The notes under the pieces are model-generated. The model worked only from the letters and a program-made list of their open reading frames with translations. It was not told where the DNA came from and ran no database searches. Of a stretch of DNA of 19,985 nucleotides, positions 13,563-19,985 are shown piece after piece (the stretch's first letter is position 1; every line of letters starts with the position of its first letter). Source of the stretch: Bacteroidota bacterium (lineage in GTDB: Bacteria; Bacteroidota; Bacteroidia; Chitinophagales; Chitinophagaceae). The DNA lies in assembly GCA_023429825.1 (NCBI GenBank), contig JAEZDC010000002.1, positions 1-19,985 on the forward strand, read 5' to 3'. The position numbers and the translations under genes are program-made.

Positions 13563-14114
13563 TCAGCTATTGTGTTTTCCTTCATCAATAAGTATCAAAG
13601 CAAATACTGCATAGTTGATGATATCCTGGTAGTTTGCATCAATACCTTCACTGATGATGGTCTTTCCATCGTTTGCTAAAATCTGGCGTATCCTTAACAA
13701 CTTCACTAAAATAAGATCGGCAAAACTTTCCTGGCTCATATCACGCCACGCTTCACCGTAATCATGATTTTTCTCCCCCATCAGTTTTCTTACTTCTTCA
13801 ATGTGGCTGTCGTAAAGCGCAGAAGCTTTCTCAACAGGTAAATCTTCGATCTCAGGGTTCTGAAGTTGTAATTGTATCAAACCGATCACACCATAATTGA
13901 CAATGCCGATAAACTCGCTTGAAATATCATCACCCACTAATCTTGTTTTCTTTTCCTGGATATTCCTGATCCGTGACGCTTTTATGAATAATTGATCTAT
14001 TACAGACACTGGCCTTAACACTCTCCAGGATGTACCGTAATCTTTGGTCTTCTTTAAAAAAATATTCTTGCACTTCTCAACAACAGTATTGTATTGATCG
14101 ATCGTATTACTCAT
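13563..14114 (-). CDS. DUF1599 domain protein, tandemly duplicated domain
   Basis: From the ATG at 14114 it has 183 residues. It contains two similar halves: KCKNIFLKKTKDYGTSWRV...IRNIQ...SEFIGIVNYGVIGLIQLQ, and EVRKLMGEKNHDYGEAWRD...IRQIL...YQDIINYAVFALILID. The shared K-x-x-DYG-x-(S/A)WR and N-Y-(G/A)V motifs define DUF1599, annotated in Pfam as a nucleotide-modification-associated domain; the biochemical role is unknown to me. Longer in-frame starts up to 14222 are rejected because they would run through the divergent folP start and encode an unlike, hydrophobic N-terminus. It lies 7 bases upstream of the DoxX gene on the same strand, a pairing common in Bacteroidota. Confidence 0.85.
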   Translation of the reverse strand: MSNTIDQYNTVVEKCKNIFLKKTKDYGTSWRVLRPVSVIDQLFIKASRIRNIQEKKTRLVGDDISSEFIGIVNYGVIGLIQLQLQNPEIEDLPVEKASALYDSHIEEVRKLMGEKNHDYGEAWRDMSQESFADLILVKLLRIRQILANDGKTIISEGIDANYQDIINYAVFALILIDEGKHNS

Positions 14115-14160
14115 CAATAAACTTAATTTATTAATTATGCAAGATAAATGAAACAGCCGC

Positions 14161-14985
14161 ATGTTTACGCTGAATTGTAAAGGAAGATTACTGGTGATTG
14201 ATGAACCGATAGTGATGGGCATTTTAAATGCAACACCTGATTCATTTTACAGCAATAGCAGGATAAACGATAACGTTTTGCAAAAGGCGGAACAAATGCT
14301 TAAAGAAGGGGCAGCGATACTTGATATTGGTGGGCAAAGCACCCGGCCAGGTGCACAACAGGTAGGCATTGATAAAGAGCTGAATCGTATTATACCAGTC
14401 ATAGAAAAAATAATCAACCATTTTCCCGGGGCTTTTATTTCAATAGATACATATTACTCTGAAGTTGCAAAGCAGGCCGTTGCTGCAGGTGCTTCTATAG
14501 TCAACGATGTGAGTGGTGGTACAATCGATACGAAAATGCTGGAGACAATAGCTTTGTTGCAGGTTCCATACATCTGTATGCACATGAAGGGCACTCCTGA
14601 AACAATGCAATCACACGCGATTTATGAAGATGTGACTAAAGAAGTACTGGATCATTTTATCAATAAAACTGCGGAGTGCAGGAGTGCAGGGATTGCAGAT
14701 GTAATAATAGATCCCGGGTTCGGCTTTGCAAAAACCATTCAACATAATTTTCAGCTTCTAAAAAACCTTTCAGTTTTTACAATGCTGGATACCCCGGTAC
14801 TGGTAGGTATTTCCAGGAAATCTACAATCTACAAAACTCTAGGTGTTACAGCGGACGAAGCTTTGAACGGAACAACAGTCTTGCACGCCATAGCCCTGCT
14901 GAATGGAGCTAATATTCTGAGAGTACATGATATAAAAGAAGCTCAGGAAGCCATCAGGCTCGTGCAATCTTATGCTTCCGTTTAG
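14161..14985 (+). CDS. folP: Dihydropteroate synthase
   Basis: This is a 274-residue cytoplasmic TIM-barrel enzyme that joins 6-hydroxymethyl-dihydropterin pyrophosphate to p-aminobenzoate in folate synthesis, the target of sulfonamides. All the family motifs are present: GILNATPDSF (20-29), DIGGQSTRPG (55-64, the pyrophosphate- and pABA-binding loop), SIDTYYSEVA (94-103), IVNDVSGG (113-120), DPGFGFAK (184-191), GISRKS (216-221) and RVHDI (254-258) near the C-terminus. The length is normal. The ATG at 14161 gives the expected short N-terminus, MFTLNCKGRLLVI. It is divergent from the DUF1599 gene across 46 bases and converges with the FKBP gene, overlapping it by 4 bases. The assignment is firm. 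Confidence 0.96.
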   Translation: MFTLNCKGRLLVIDEPIVMGILNATPDSFYSNSRINDNVLQKAEQMLKEGAAILDIGGQSTRPGAQQVGIDKELNRIIPVIEKIINHFPGAFISIDTYYSEVAKQAVAAGASIVNDVSGGTIDTKMLETIALLQVPYICMHMKGTPETMQSHAIYEDVTKEVLDHFINKTAECRSAGIADVIIDPGFGFAKTIQHNFQLLKNLSVFTMLDTPVLVGISRKSTIYKTLGVTADEALNGTTVLHAIALLNGANILRVHDIKEAQEAIRLVQSYASV

Positions 14986-15911
14986 TGGCCGTGGCCATCA
15001 TCATTAACCGGGCTGCGGCGATCTTGCTGTGGTGGCGCAGCAGGAACAATGTCAGTAATTTCCACATCAAATATTAAAGATGCATATGGTGGAATAGTTG
15101 GAAGAGATCCTTGTGCGCCATAAGCAAGAAAAGAAGGCAGGTATAGTTTGCCTTTACCACCTTTATTGAAATATCTTAGCCCCGCTTCGAAGCCTGGTAA
15201 AATACCACCTTTACCAATTGTAACGGGTATAGCACCAAGCCGATTGAATTTCGGATCTGTATTACTGTCGAATACTTTACCATCTTTCAGAAATCTGCCG
15301 GTGTAATTCACCAGTACTGTCATGCCGGTATCTACAGCCGGGCCATTGCCCTTCTCCTGTACCTGGACGTACATTCCAAGTGGTGATTCAGTAGCCTTGA
15401 TATTTTTCCTGAGTATCCAGTTTTTTAACTGGTTGCGTTCTCTTTCCTGCTGGGATTTCACCTCCGCGATCTGGTCATTCTGCATGTCTTCCGGAGAAGT
15501 GAAGGACTGGAGGATTGTGATCTTACCCTTTACCATATCTCTTCTTCCAAACACTTTATCATACCCGTTCTGCATATTTCTTTTTGCAAGTGAATCAATC
15601 GAGTAACTAAATTCAATCACATTGCCGGGATGCCTGCCTATTAAAAGTTCAAGCCAGTTATACCTGCCTAACACACTGCTATCAATAGTAGCATATTGCG
15701 GAACATTGGAATAAGTAGAATACAATACAGTGTCTCTTTCAGGAAAAGAAAATGAGATATGGTATTTTACCATTGATCCGACTTTCAAAGGATCATCTTT
15801 CTTTTTTGCTCCTGTGATCTTGTAAATAATACCTGATTCACTTCTATCATAGTTCAGGTTGCAGGATGCAAGTACAGAAACTGTTCCCAATAGTATTAAA
15901 AGATTTCTCAT
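14982..15911 (-). CDS. FKBP-type peptidyl-prolyl isomerase lipoprotein
   Basis: This has 309 residues with a lipoprotein signal: MRNLLILLGTVSVLASC, lipobox LASC with C17 as the lipidated residue, so it is probably membrane-anchored in the periplasm. The C-terminal FKBP domain (about 178-288) has the canonical strands VLVNYTGRFLKDGKVFDS, IGKGGILPGFEAGLRYFNKGGKGKLYLPSFLAYG and the closing YASLIFDVEITDI, so it should catalyse proline cis-trans isomerisation during folding of exported proteins. The N-terminal region (about 41-135, from GSMVKYHISFSF to KGKITIL) looks like a degenerate second FKBP-like unit. The tail ends in DDGHGH. It starts 1 base after the stop of the NrnA-like gene and is surely co-transcribed with it. 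Confidence 0.92.
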   Translation of the reverse strand: MRNLLILLGTVSVLASCNLNYDRSESGIIYKITGAKKKDDPLKVGSMVKYHISFSFPERDTVLYSTYSNVPQYATIDSSVLGRYNWLELLIGRHPGNVIEFSYSIDSLAKRNMQNGYDKVFGRRDMVKGKITILQSFTSPEDMQNDQIAEVKSQQERERNQLKNWILRKNIKATESPLGMYVQVQEKGNGPAVDTGMTVLVNYTGRFLKDGKVFDSNTDPKFNRLGAIPVTIGKGGILPGFEAGLRYFNKGGKGKLYLPSFLAYGAQGSLPTIPPYASLIFDVEITDIVPAAPPQQDRRSPVNDDGHGH

Positions 15912-15912
15912 G

Positions 15913-16920
15913 TTATTGCAGTTCGTTTTCGTATTCTTTTAAAACCTGTTTGAATTTTTTTACGGTGTTTTCCAAAGTGTCGGAACTTCTTCCACCCGCT
16001 GCATTAAAATGGCCACCACCTTCAAAATGCTTACGGGCAAAAGTATTGACATCAAAATTGCCTTTGCTGCGAAAACTCCATTTTCTTTCTTCGTCGCGAT
16101 CAATTACCAAAGCTCCGAGTTTAATTCCTTCAATCGTCAGGAGATAGTTAACAAGACCTTCAGTATCTCCCGTTTTTACTTCGAATCGTAGCAGATCGTT
16201 CTTTGGAATGTACATAAGACAAGTATTGTACTCGTAAAATACTTGCATTCTATTCAACAATGCATGCCCGATAAAACGAAGCCGGTTCTCCAAAAAATTG
16301 TCATAGATATTTTCATGCACCTTAGAATGACGCAGACCTGTCTCTTTTAAATGGGCTATCATCCTGTGAACCGTTGCGCTGGCTGAAGGAAATCTGAATG
16401 ACCCTGTATCAGTCATTACACCTGTATATAAACTTTCAGCTACCTGTTCATTGATCTTATCTGAATGCCCTGATTCAACGATTACATCATACACCATTTC
16501 GCAGGTAGAGCTTTTTGTGGTATCGCTGATGCCATAATTGAAAGCAGATTCCTGTGGTTGTTGATGATGATCGATCAGTATCTTAATGCACTTCATTTCT
16601 GTAAGCACCTGTTCCATATGCTTGGTACGATGAAGAACATTAAAGTCGAGGCAGAAAAGAATTTCTGCTTCATTTAAGACCGATAGTGCTTTTTCTCTAT
16701 GCAGATCAAAGTCGATAACCAGTTTAGCCCCGGGCATCCAGTTAAGGAAGTTTGCCCAGTTGGTAGGAGAGATCACCGTAACGGTATGACCGAGCTGGAT
16801 AAGAAAATTATATAAGCCCAGGGATGAACCCATGGCATCACCATCCGGCTTTTGATGCGTGGTGATCACAATTTTTTTAGGTGTTGTCAGCTGCGGATAG
16901 AACTCCTGTATTGGTTGCAT
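15913..16920 (-). CDS. nrnA: DHH family phosphoesterase, NrnA-like
   Basis: From the ATG at 16920 it has 335 residues. It is a cytoplasmic Mn-dependent DHH/DHHA1 phosphoesterase of the NrnA type, which degrades nanoRNA and dephosphorylates pAp in Firmicutes. Metal-binding motifs are complete: H22-x-x-x-D26-x-D28 in THQKPDGDAMGS, D92 in CLDFN, D117-H118-H119, and D171 in VMTDTGSF. The DHHA1 substrate-binding motif GGGHFNAAGG is at 301-310. A TTG four codons upstream (16932) lies inside the candidate -7 box, which favours the ATG at 16920. It is the first gene of a two-gene unit with the FKBP lipoprotein. Activity on pAp or nanoRNA versus c-di-AMP/pApA (GdpP-like) cannot be told from the motifs; the absence of PAS or GGDEF parts fits NrnA. 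Confidence 0.88.
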   Translation of the reverse strand: MQPIQEFYPQLTTPKKIVITTHQKPDGDAMGSSLGLYNFLIQLGHTVTVISPTNWANFLNWMPGAKLVIDFDLHREKALSVLNEAEILFCLDFNVLHRTKHMEQVLTEMKCIKILIDHHQQPQESAFNYGISDTTKSSTCEMVYDVIVESGHSDKINEQVAESLYTGVMTDTGSFRFPSASATVHRMIAHLKETGLRHSKVHENIYDNFLENRLRFIGHALLNRMQVFYEYNTCLMYIPKNDLLRFEVKTGDTEGLVNYLLTIEGIKLGALVIDRDEERKWSFRSKGNFDVNTFARKHFEGGGHFNAAGGRSSDTLENTVKKFKQVLKEYENELQ

Positions 16921-16929
16921 AAAGTGCGG

Positions 16930-16960
16930 CAAAATTCAGGTTTTAGAAGTATGAATGCAA
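16930..16960 (-). promoter_or_regulatory. Candidate promoter of the nrnA-FKBP unit (TTG-N20-GAatTTTG)
   Basis: On the minus strand TTG (16960-16958) is followed after 20 bases by GAATTTTG (16937-16930), a seven-of-eight match to TAnnTTTG, and then CCGCAC. The box ends 9 bases before the ATG at 16920, so the leader is very short. Confidence 0.45.
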
Positions 16961-17004
16961 ATGAATTTAGAAAGATGCCATTCATGGTGAATAGAATATA
17001 AAGT

Positions 17005-17024
17005 GTACAAGGGTGCGACGCAAC
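17005..17024 (+). repeat. Dispersed intergenic repeat, copy F (type 1)
   Basis: The sequence gtacaagggtgcgacgcaac differs from copies A, C and E at one base (g for a). It lies between the divergent nrnA and ndk genes, about 85 bases upstream of the ndk -7 box. Confidence 0.75.
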
Positions 17025-17107
17025 GAAGACGATCGAAGCGTCTATAGCCGGCTACATAAAAATTTTTCTAAATGGCGATTCACATGGCTTTGGGAGGTGA
17101 TTTCTGT

Positions 17108-17115
17108 TACCTTTG
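17108..17115 (+). promoter_or_regulatory. Candidate -7 box (TAccTTTG) of ndk
   Basis: TACCTTTG matches TAnnTTTG exactly and is followed by CCGCCG. The transcript would start near 17121, with a leader of about 10-15 bases. A TTTG at 17089-17092 is upstream, but its 15-base spacing is shorter than usual. Confidence 0.5.
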
Positions 17116-17134
17116 CCGCCGTTAAATTATGATT

Positions 17135-17551
17135 ATGAGCAATATTACTTTTACAATGATCAAACCTGATGCAACTTCTAAAGGTTACACGGGCGCTATT
17201 TTAGACCAGATGATCAAAGGCGGATTTAGCATCAAAGCAATGAAATGGACAAGATTAACGAAAGAACAAGCAGGTGCTTTTTATGCAGTTCACAAAGAGA
17301 GACCTTTTTATGGTGAGTTAGTGGACTTTATGAGCAGTGGACCAATTGTAGCTGCTATTTTGGAAAAAGAAAATGCGGTGGCAGCTTTTCGTAAACTGAT
17401 CGGTGCAACCAATCCTGCACAGGCAGAAGAAGGAACGATTCGTAAGAATTTTGCATCTTCAGTAGGAGAGAACGCGGTACACGGAAGTGACAGCGACGAG
17501 AATGCGATGATCGAAGGAAACTTTTTCTTTTCTAACCTGGAGAGGTTTTAA
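17135..17551 (+). CDS. ndk: Nucleoside diphosphate kinase
   Basis: This cytoplasmic enzyme transfers the gamma-phosphate between nucleoside tri- and diphosphates through a phosphohistidine. From the ATG at 17135 it has 138 residues, the usual length; the in-frame ATG two codons upstream (17129) adds only Met-Ile and cannot be excluded. The start MSNITFTMIKPDATSKG, the segment HKERPFYGELVDFMSSGP and the active-site motif NAVHGSDSDENA (His at 116 from this start) are all canonical. It is a single gene followed by an intrinsic terminator 23 bases after the stop. The assignment is firm. Confidence 0.97.
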   Translation: MSNITFTMIKPDATSKGYTGAILDQMIKGGFSIKAMKWTRLTKEQAGAFYAVHKERPFYGELVDFMSSGPIVAAILEKENAVAAFRKLIGATNPAQAEEGTIRKNFASSVGENAVHGSDSDENAMIEGNFFFSNLERF

Positions 17552-17574
17552 CAGATATTAGGTTCTAAGTAAAG

Positions 17575-17604
17575 AAAGCCTTGCCAACAGCAGGGCTTTG
17601 TTTT
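17575..17604 (+). terminator. Intrinsic terminator of ndk
   Basis: AAAGCCTTGC (17575-17584) pairs with GCAGGGCTTT (17590-17599) through one G-U pair across the loop CAACA, followed by GTTTT. It lies 23 bases after the ndk stop. Confidence 0.85.
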
Positions 17605-17731
17605 AGCATACGTTGAAAGAAGTGACTAAAATGAATCGATAACTTAAATCGGAACCTTGAATTTGTAAGCACTTGAATAACAGAATTCTTGACACGATTA
17701 GTATATATTAAAAAAACTTTAGCGGCCATCC

Positions 17732-17818
17732 TTGGCATGATTTTTTTAGTATTCTCTATGTTTTTTAAGGGTTTAGGGTTGAAAAGGGGGCCTCGTTTTC
17801 GGGGCTCCTTCTTTTTTT
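17732..17818 (+). ncRNA. Candidate small RNA between ndk and pyk
   Basis: The 324-base interval 17552-17875 has no convincing protein gene. Past the ndk terminator lies TTGGCATG (17732-17739), which resembles a sigma-54 -24 element, followed by a T-run where the -12 GC should be; the GC itself is missing. About 20 bases further a transcript of about 60 bases could run into the strong plus-strand terminator at 17785-17818. A short frame (MIFLVFSMFFKGLG...) crosses the terminator hairpin and is unlikely to be real. The stretch may instead be a second terminator for ndk read-through. This is a low-confidence call. Confidence 0.25.
17785..17818 (+). terminator. Second plus-strand intrinsic terminator
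   Basis: AGGGGGCCTCG (17785-17795) pairs with CGGGGCTCCTT (17800-17810) using three G-U pairs across a TTTT loop, followed by C and seven Ts. It is about 230 bases after ndk and 180 bases after the first terminator, so it ends either read-through or an unannotated short RNA. Confidence 0.75.
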
Positions 17819-17826
17819 ATATATGC

Positions 17827-17855
17827 ATAAAAAACGCCCTGGTGTCAGAGCGTTT
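17827..17855 (-). terminator. Intrinsic terminator of the pfkA-pyk unit
   Basis: On the minus strand AAACGCTCTG (17855-17846) pairs with CAGGGCGTTT (17841-17832) through one G-U pair across the loop ACAC and is followed by a T-run (17834-17829). It starts about 20 bases after the pyk stop. Confidence 0.85.
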
Positions 17856-17875
17856 AAGAATTTAAATTTAAAGAT

Positions 17876-19366
17876 CTATTCAATTTTAGTGATCTTCAAA
17901 ACGTTGGTGGGCAAGTGAAGATGTATTGGCGTACTTCCTGTGTTGATGACTGTATCACCTGCTTTTAAAAATCCTCTTTCTTTTAAAATATTGATCTGGT
18001 CAAAGATGATATCATCCAAACTATCTTCTTCATCATAAAAGAAAGCTCTCACGCCCCAACTTAAACTCAACTGGTTTACAAGCGTACGCTCTTTTGTAAA
18101 TATGAACAGCGGAGATTGTGGCCGATAACTACTCAGCATGAAAGCAGTATAACCACTCTGCGTCATTCCAAGAAGGGCGTCGGCGTTTACATCTCTCGCT
18201 ATCTTACAGGCATTATAACAGATCGCATCACTTAAGAATGAAGGAGAATGTGGCTGAGGCTTCAGGTCTTCTTCACGATTGTAACGGTATTCTCTCTTTT
18301 CTACTTCAAGAATAATCTTTCGCATCGTTTGCACTACCAACGAGGGATGATTACCTGTAGCAGTTTCACCGCTCAGCATCACAGCATCGGCACCTTCAAT
18401 TACAGCGTTTGCCACATCAGTGATCTCGCTCCTGTTAGGCTTTGCCCTGTCGATCATGCTTTCCATCATCTGTGTAGCCACGATCACTGGTTTTGCACGG
18501 TGAATGCACTTGCGGATAATATCTTTTTGAATAAGCGGAACCTGCTCCACCGGCAGCTCAACTCCTAAGTCCCCGCGGGCTATCATTATCCCGTCGCTTT
18601 CAACAATAATGTCGCGAATATTGTTGAGTGCTTCTGGTTTTTCAATCTTCGCAATGATCTTCAGCTTGCTTTTTCGTTCTTCAATTTTATTACGAAGAAT
18701 GATCAGGTCTTTCACACTTCTTACAAAGCTTAATGCTACCCAATCAAGTTGCTGATCTAGTATGAACTCGAGGTCTTTGAGATCTTTTTCGGTTAATGCA
18801 GGTAATGATATCTTAGTGTCAGGGAGATTGATTCCTTTCTTGGACGAAAGAACACCTCCTAATATAACTTCTACTTTTACATCTTTTGTTTTAGTGATGG
18901 ATTTCACCCTCACTTCGATCTTGCCATCATCTATCAGAATGATATTGCCAATCTTTACATCAGCAGCAAGGTTAGGATATGAAACATATATCCGCTCAAG
19001 GTTGCCAACTACTTTTTCATTAGTGAATGTAAGTTCGTCGCCCGGTGATACAGTCATACTTTCTCCCTCAATTTCACCTACTCTTAGCTTTGGCCCTTGC
19101 AGGTCTGCGAGAATTGCCAGGTTAAAAGGTTGAGTCTTGTTGATATTGCGGATGTGTTCTATGATCTTGAGTTTATCCTCATGTCCTCCATGAGAAAAAT
19201 TCAATCGAAAAACATTTACACCTGCTTTTACCAGTTCCAGCAGTTTATCATAAGTATCGCAGGCAGGGCCAACAGTGGCAACAATTTTAGTTCGGTGTGT
19301 TACGTGATCTACTCCAGCTTGTTTATCCATTTGCTGGTGCAGGTATTTATCCAGGTTTTTTGACAT
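17876..19366 (-). CDS. pyk: Pyruvate kinase
   Basis: This 496-residue enzyme converts phosphoenolpyruvate and ADP to pyruvate and ATP at the end of glycolysis. Landmarks: RTKIVATVGPA (25-35), NVFRLNFSHGG (51-61, substrate and K+ site), the B-domain insert from about 90 to 190, LPDTKISLPALTEKD (171-185), the active-site segment KLKIIAKIEKPEALNNI (K230, E232), IMIARGDLGVELP (250-262) and ATQMMESMI (297-305). A C-terminal regulatory domain is present (GMTQSGYTA...), ending in a short INTGSTP-type loop. An N-terminal extension of about 24 residues precedes the barrel, as in other Bacteroidota. It follows pfkA by 25 bases on the same strand, so two control steps of glycolysis are co-transcribed, and it has its own terminator. 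The assignment is firm. Confidence 0.97.
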   Translation of the reverse strand: MSKNLDKYLHQQMDKQAGVDHVTHRTKIVATVGPACDTYDKLLELVKAGVNVFRLNFSHGGHEDKLKIIEHIRNINKTQPFNLAILADLQGPKLRVGEIEGESMTVSPGDELTFTNEKVVGNLERIYVSYPNLAADVKIGNIILIDDGKIEVRVKSITKTKDVKVEVILGGVLSSKKGINLPDTKISLPALTEKDLKDLEFILDQQLDWVALSFVRSVKDLIILRNKIEERKSKLKIIAKIEKPEALNNIRDIIVESDGIMIARGDLGVELPVEQVPLIQKDIIRKCIHRAKPVIVATQMMESMIDRAKPNRSEITDVANAVIEGADAVMLSGETATGNHPSLVVQTMRKIILEVEKREYRYNREEDLKPQPHSPSFLSDAICYNACKIARDVNADALLGMTQSGYTAFMLSSYRPQSPLFIFTKERTLVNQLSLSWGVRAFFYDEEDSLDDIIFDQINILKERGFLKAGDTVINTGSTPIHLHLPTNVLKITKIE

Positions 19367-19391
19367 AATCTGATTTGTTCTTTTGCATCAA

Positions 19392-19985
19392 TCACGACGC
19401 CAAAATCTTAACAATCTTGATCCATTCATGACCAATGCGGTGTTTTTCTTTAATGGCCTTATCAAAAGGAGTGTAGTGTATCTTATTGTTAATAATACCG
19501 ACCATTACATTGCTGCGCCCCAACATTAAACTTTCCACAGCATAATATCCCATGTGGCTGGCGATTAATCTGTCATGGCATGTAGGCATTCCACCTCTTT
19601 GTATATGACCTAAAATGCACAGCCGGATGTCAGCTTTAGGCATTCTCTCTTTTAAAACTTTTACAACACCGGTACCGCCGCCAAAGTCATCGCCTTCAGC
19701 AACTACAATTAAATTAACCAGTTTTTTTCGTTTCTCTTTTTCAGCAAGTGATTCAACGATCGCTTCGATGTCTGTTTTGTTTTCAGGGATAAGAATGTTC
19801 TCAGCGCCTGTTGCGATGCCACTGTGCAATGCAATGTACCCGGCATCCCTTCCCATTACCTCCACAACAAAAAGACGGTCGTGCGCTTCCATGGTATCGC
19901 GGATATTATCGATCGCCCGTACAGCAGTATTAACAGCTGTGTCGAAGCCAATAGTGGAATCCGTTCCGGCGATGTCTTTATCTAT
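19392..19985 (-). CDS. pfkA: 6-phosphofructokinase, C-terminal part (5' end outside the window)
   Basis: The open frame continues to the right edge of the window, so the N-terminus with the ATP-binding GG motif is missing; 197 codons are visible. It phosphorylates fructose 6-phosphate. The visible part begins IDKDIAGTDSTIGFDTAVNT, containing the catalytic-loop region after TIDND, then VEVMGRDAGYIALHSGIATGAE and LGHIQRGGMPTCHDRLIASHMG, all matching bacterial ATP-dependent PfkA. The first visible codons read IDKDI, where IDNDI is usual. The C-terminus, VGIINNKIHYTPFDKAI, is of normal length. It is the promoter-proximal gene of the pfkA-pyk unit as far as can be seen. Confidence 0.95.
   Translation of the reverse strand: MDKDIAGTDSTIGFDTAVNTAVRAIDNIRDTMEAHDRLFVVEVMGRDAGYIALHSGIATGAENILIPENKTDIEAIVESLAEKEKRKKLVNLIVVAEGDDFGGGTGVVKVLKERMPKADIRLCILGHIQRGGMPTCHDRLIASHMGYYAVESLMLGRSNVMVGIINNKIHYTPFDKAIKEKHRIGHEWIKIVKILAS

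Noticed and set aside
13556..13588. Upstream start at 13588 for the BT_3928-type protein
   Set aside because: It would overlap the preceding gene by 26 bases; the ATG at 13555 begins directly before the first membrane helix as expected.
14112..14222. Longer N-terminus of the DUF1599 protein starting at 14222
   Set aside because: It would overlap the folP start and coding region, and adds a hydrophobic stretch absent from the family; the ATG at 14114 gives a clean domain start.
16921..16932. TTG start at 16932 for the NrnA-like protein
   Set aside because: It falls inside the candidate -7 box and only adds four residues; the ATG at 16920 is preferred.
17689..17710. TTGACA followed by TATATATT, resembling an enterobacterial sigma-70 promoter
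   Set aside because: The spacing is only about 6-8 bases instead of about 17, and Bacteroidota do not use this consensus.

Overview
The window looks like a chromosomal core region of a Bacteroidota bacterium, most likely a Chitinophagaceae-type member (family level is inference). Supporting signs are moderate AT richness, candidate -7 boxes of the Bacteroidota type TAnnTTTG, start codons without clear Shine-Dalgarno sequences, and families common in this phylum: DUF2027-Smr, BT_3928-type DoxX, duplicated DUF1599, FKBP lipoprotein, and recF followed by dciA. I see no insertion sequence, phage, CRISPR array or tRNA.

Layout. 1-152: C-terminus of an amino acid permease. 324-1349: DUF2027-Smr protein. 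1459-1798: RNase P RNA (rnpB) with its own -7 box and terminator. 1827-2920 (minus): two-gene unit of a secreted AspA/M14-like zinc hydrolase and a YjbR-like protein. 2921-3906: almost 1 kb without a convincing protein gene, holding two copies of a dispersed repeat and a purine-rich minus-strand stretch that ends in a terminator, a candidate structured RNA. 3907-5829: UbiD-family decarboxylase. 5830-7236 (minus): PBP4-type DacB. 7291-8553: CinA. 8708-9823: tryptophan 2,3-dioxygenase. 9820-11025 (minus): membrane-anchored protein with kinase-like motifs. 11095-12475: recF and dciA. 12476-14114 (minus): DUF1599 and BT_3928-type genes. 14161-14985: folP. 14982-16920 (minus): NrnA-like DHH phosphoesterase and FKBP lipoprotein. 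17135-17551: ndk. 17552-17875: terminators and a candidate small RNA. 17876-19985 (minus): pyruvate kinase and the 3' part of 6-phosphofructokinase.

The genes are mainly housekeeping: glycolysis (pfkA-pyk), nucleotide metabolism (ndk, NrnA, CinA), folate (folP), replication and repair (recF, dciA), tRNA maturation (rnpB), the cell wall (dacB) and probably menaquinone (ubiD). They sit in short units on alternating strands. Four convergent pairs meet with no spacer, their stops abutting in TGATCA (twice) or overlapping by four bases (CTAG, TTAG).

The features least explained by known families are the six-copy intergenic repeat with core TGCGACGCAAC, the candidate minus-strand RNA at about 3015-3575, the possible sigma-54-like small RNA at about 17732-17818, and the kinase-like membrane protein.
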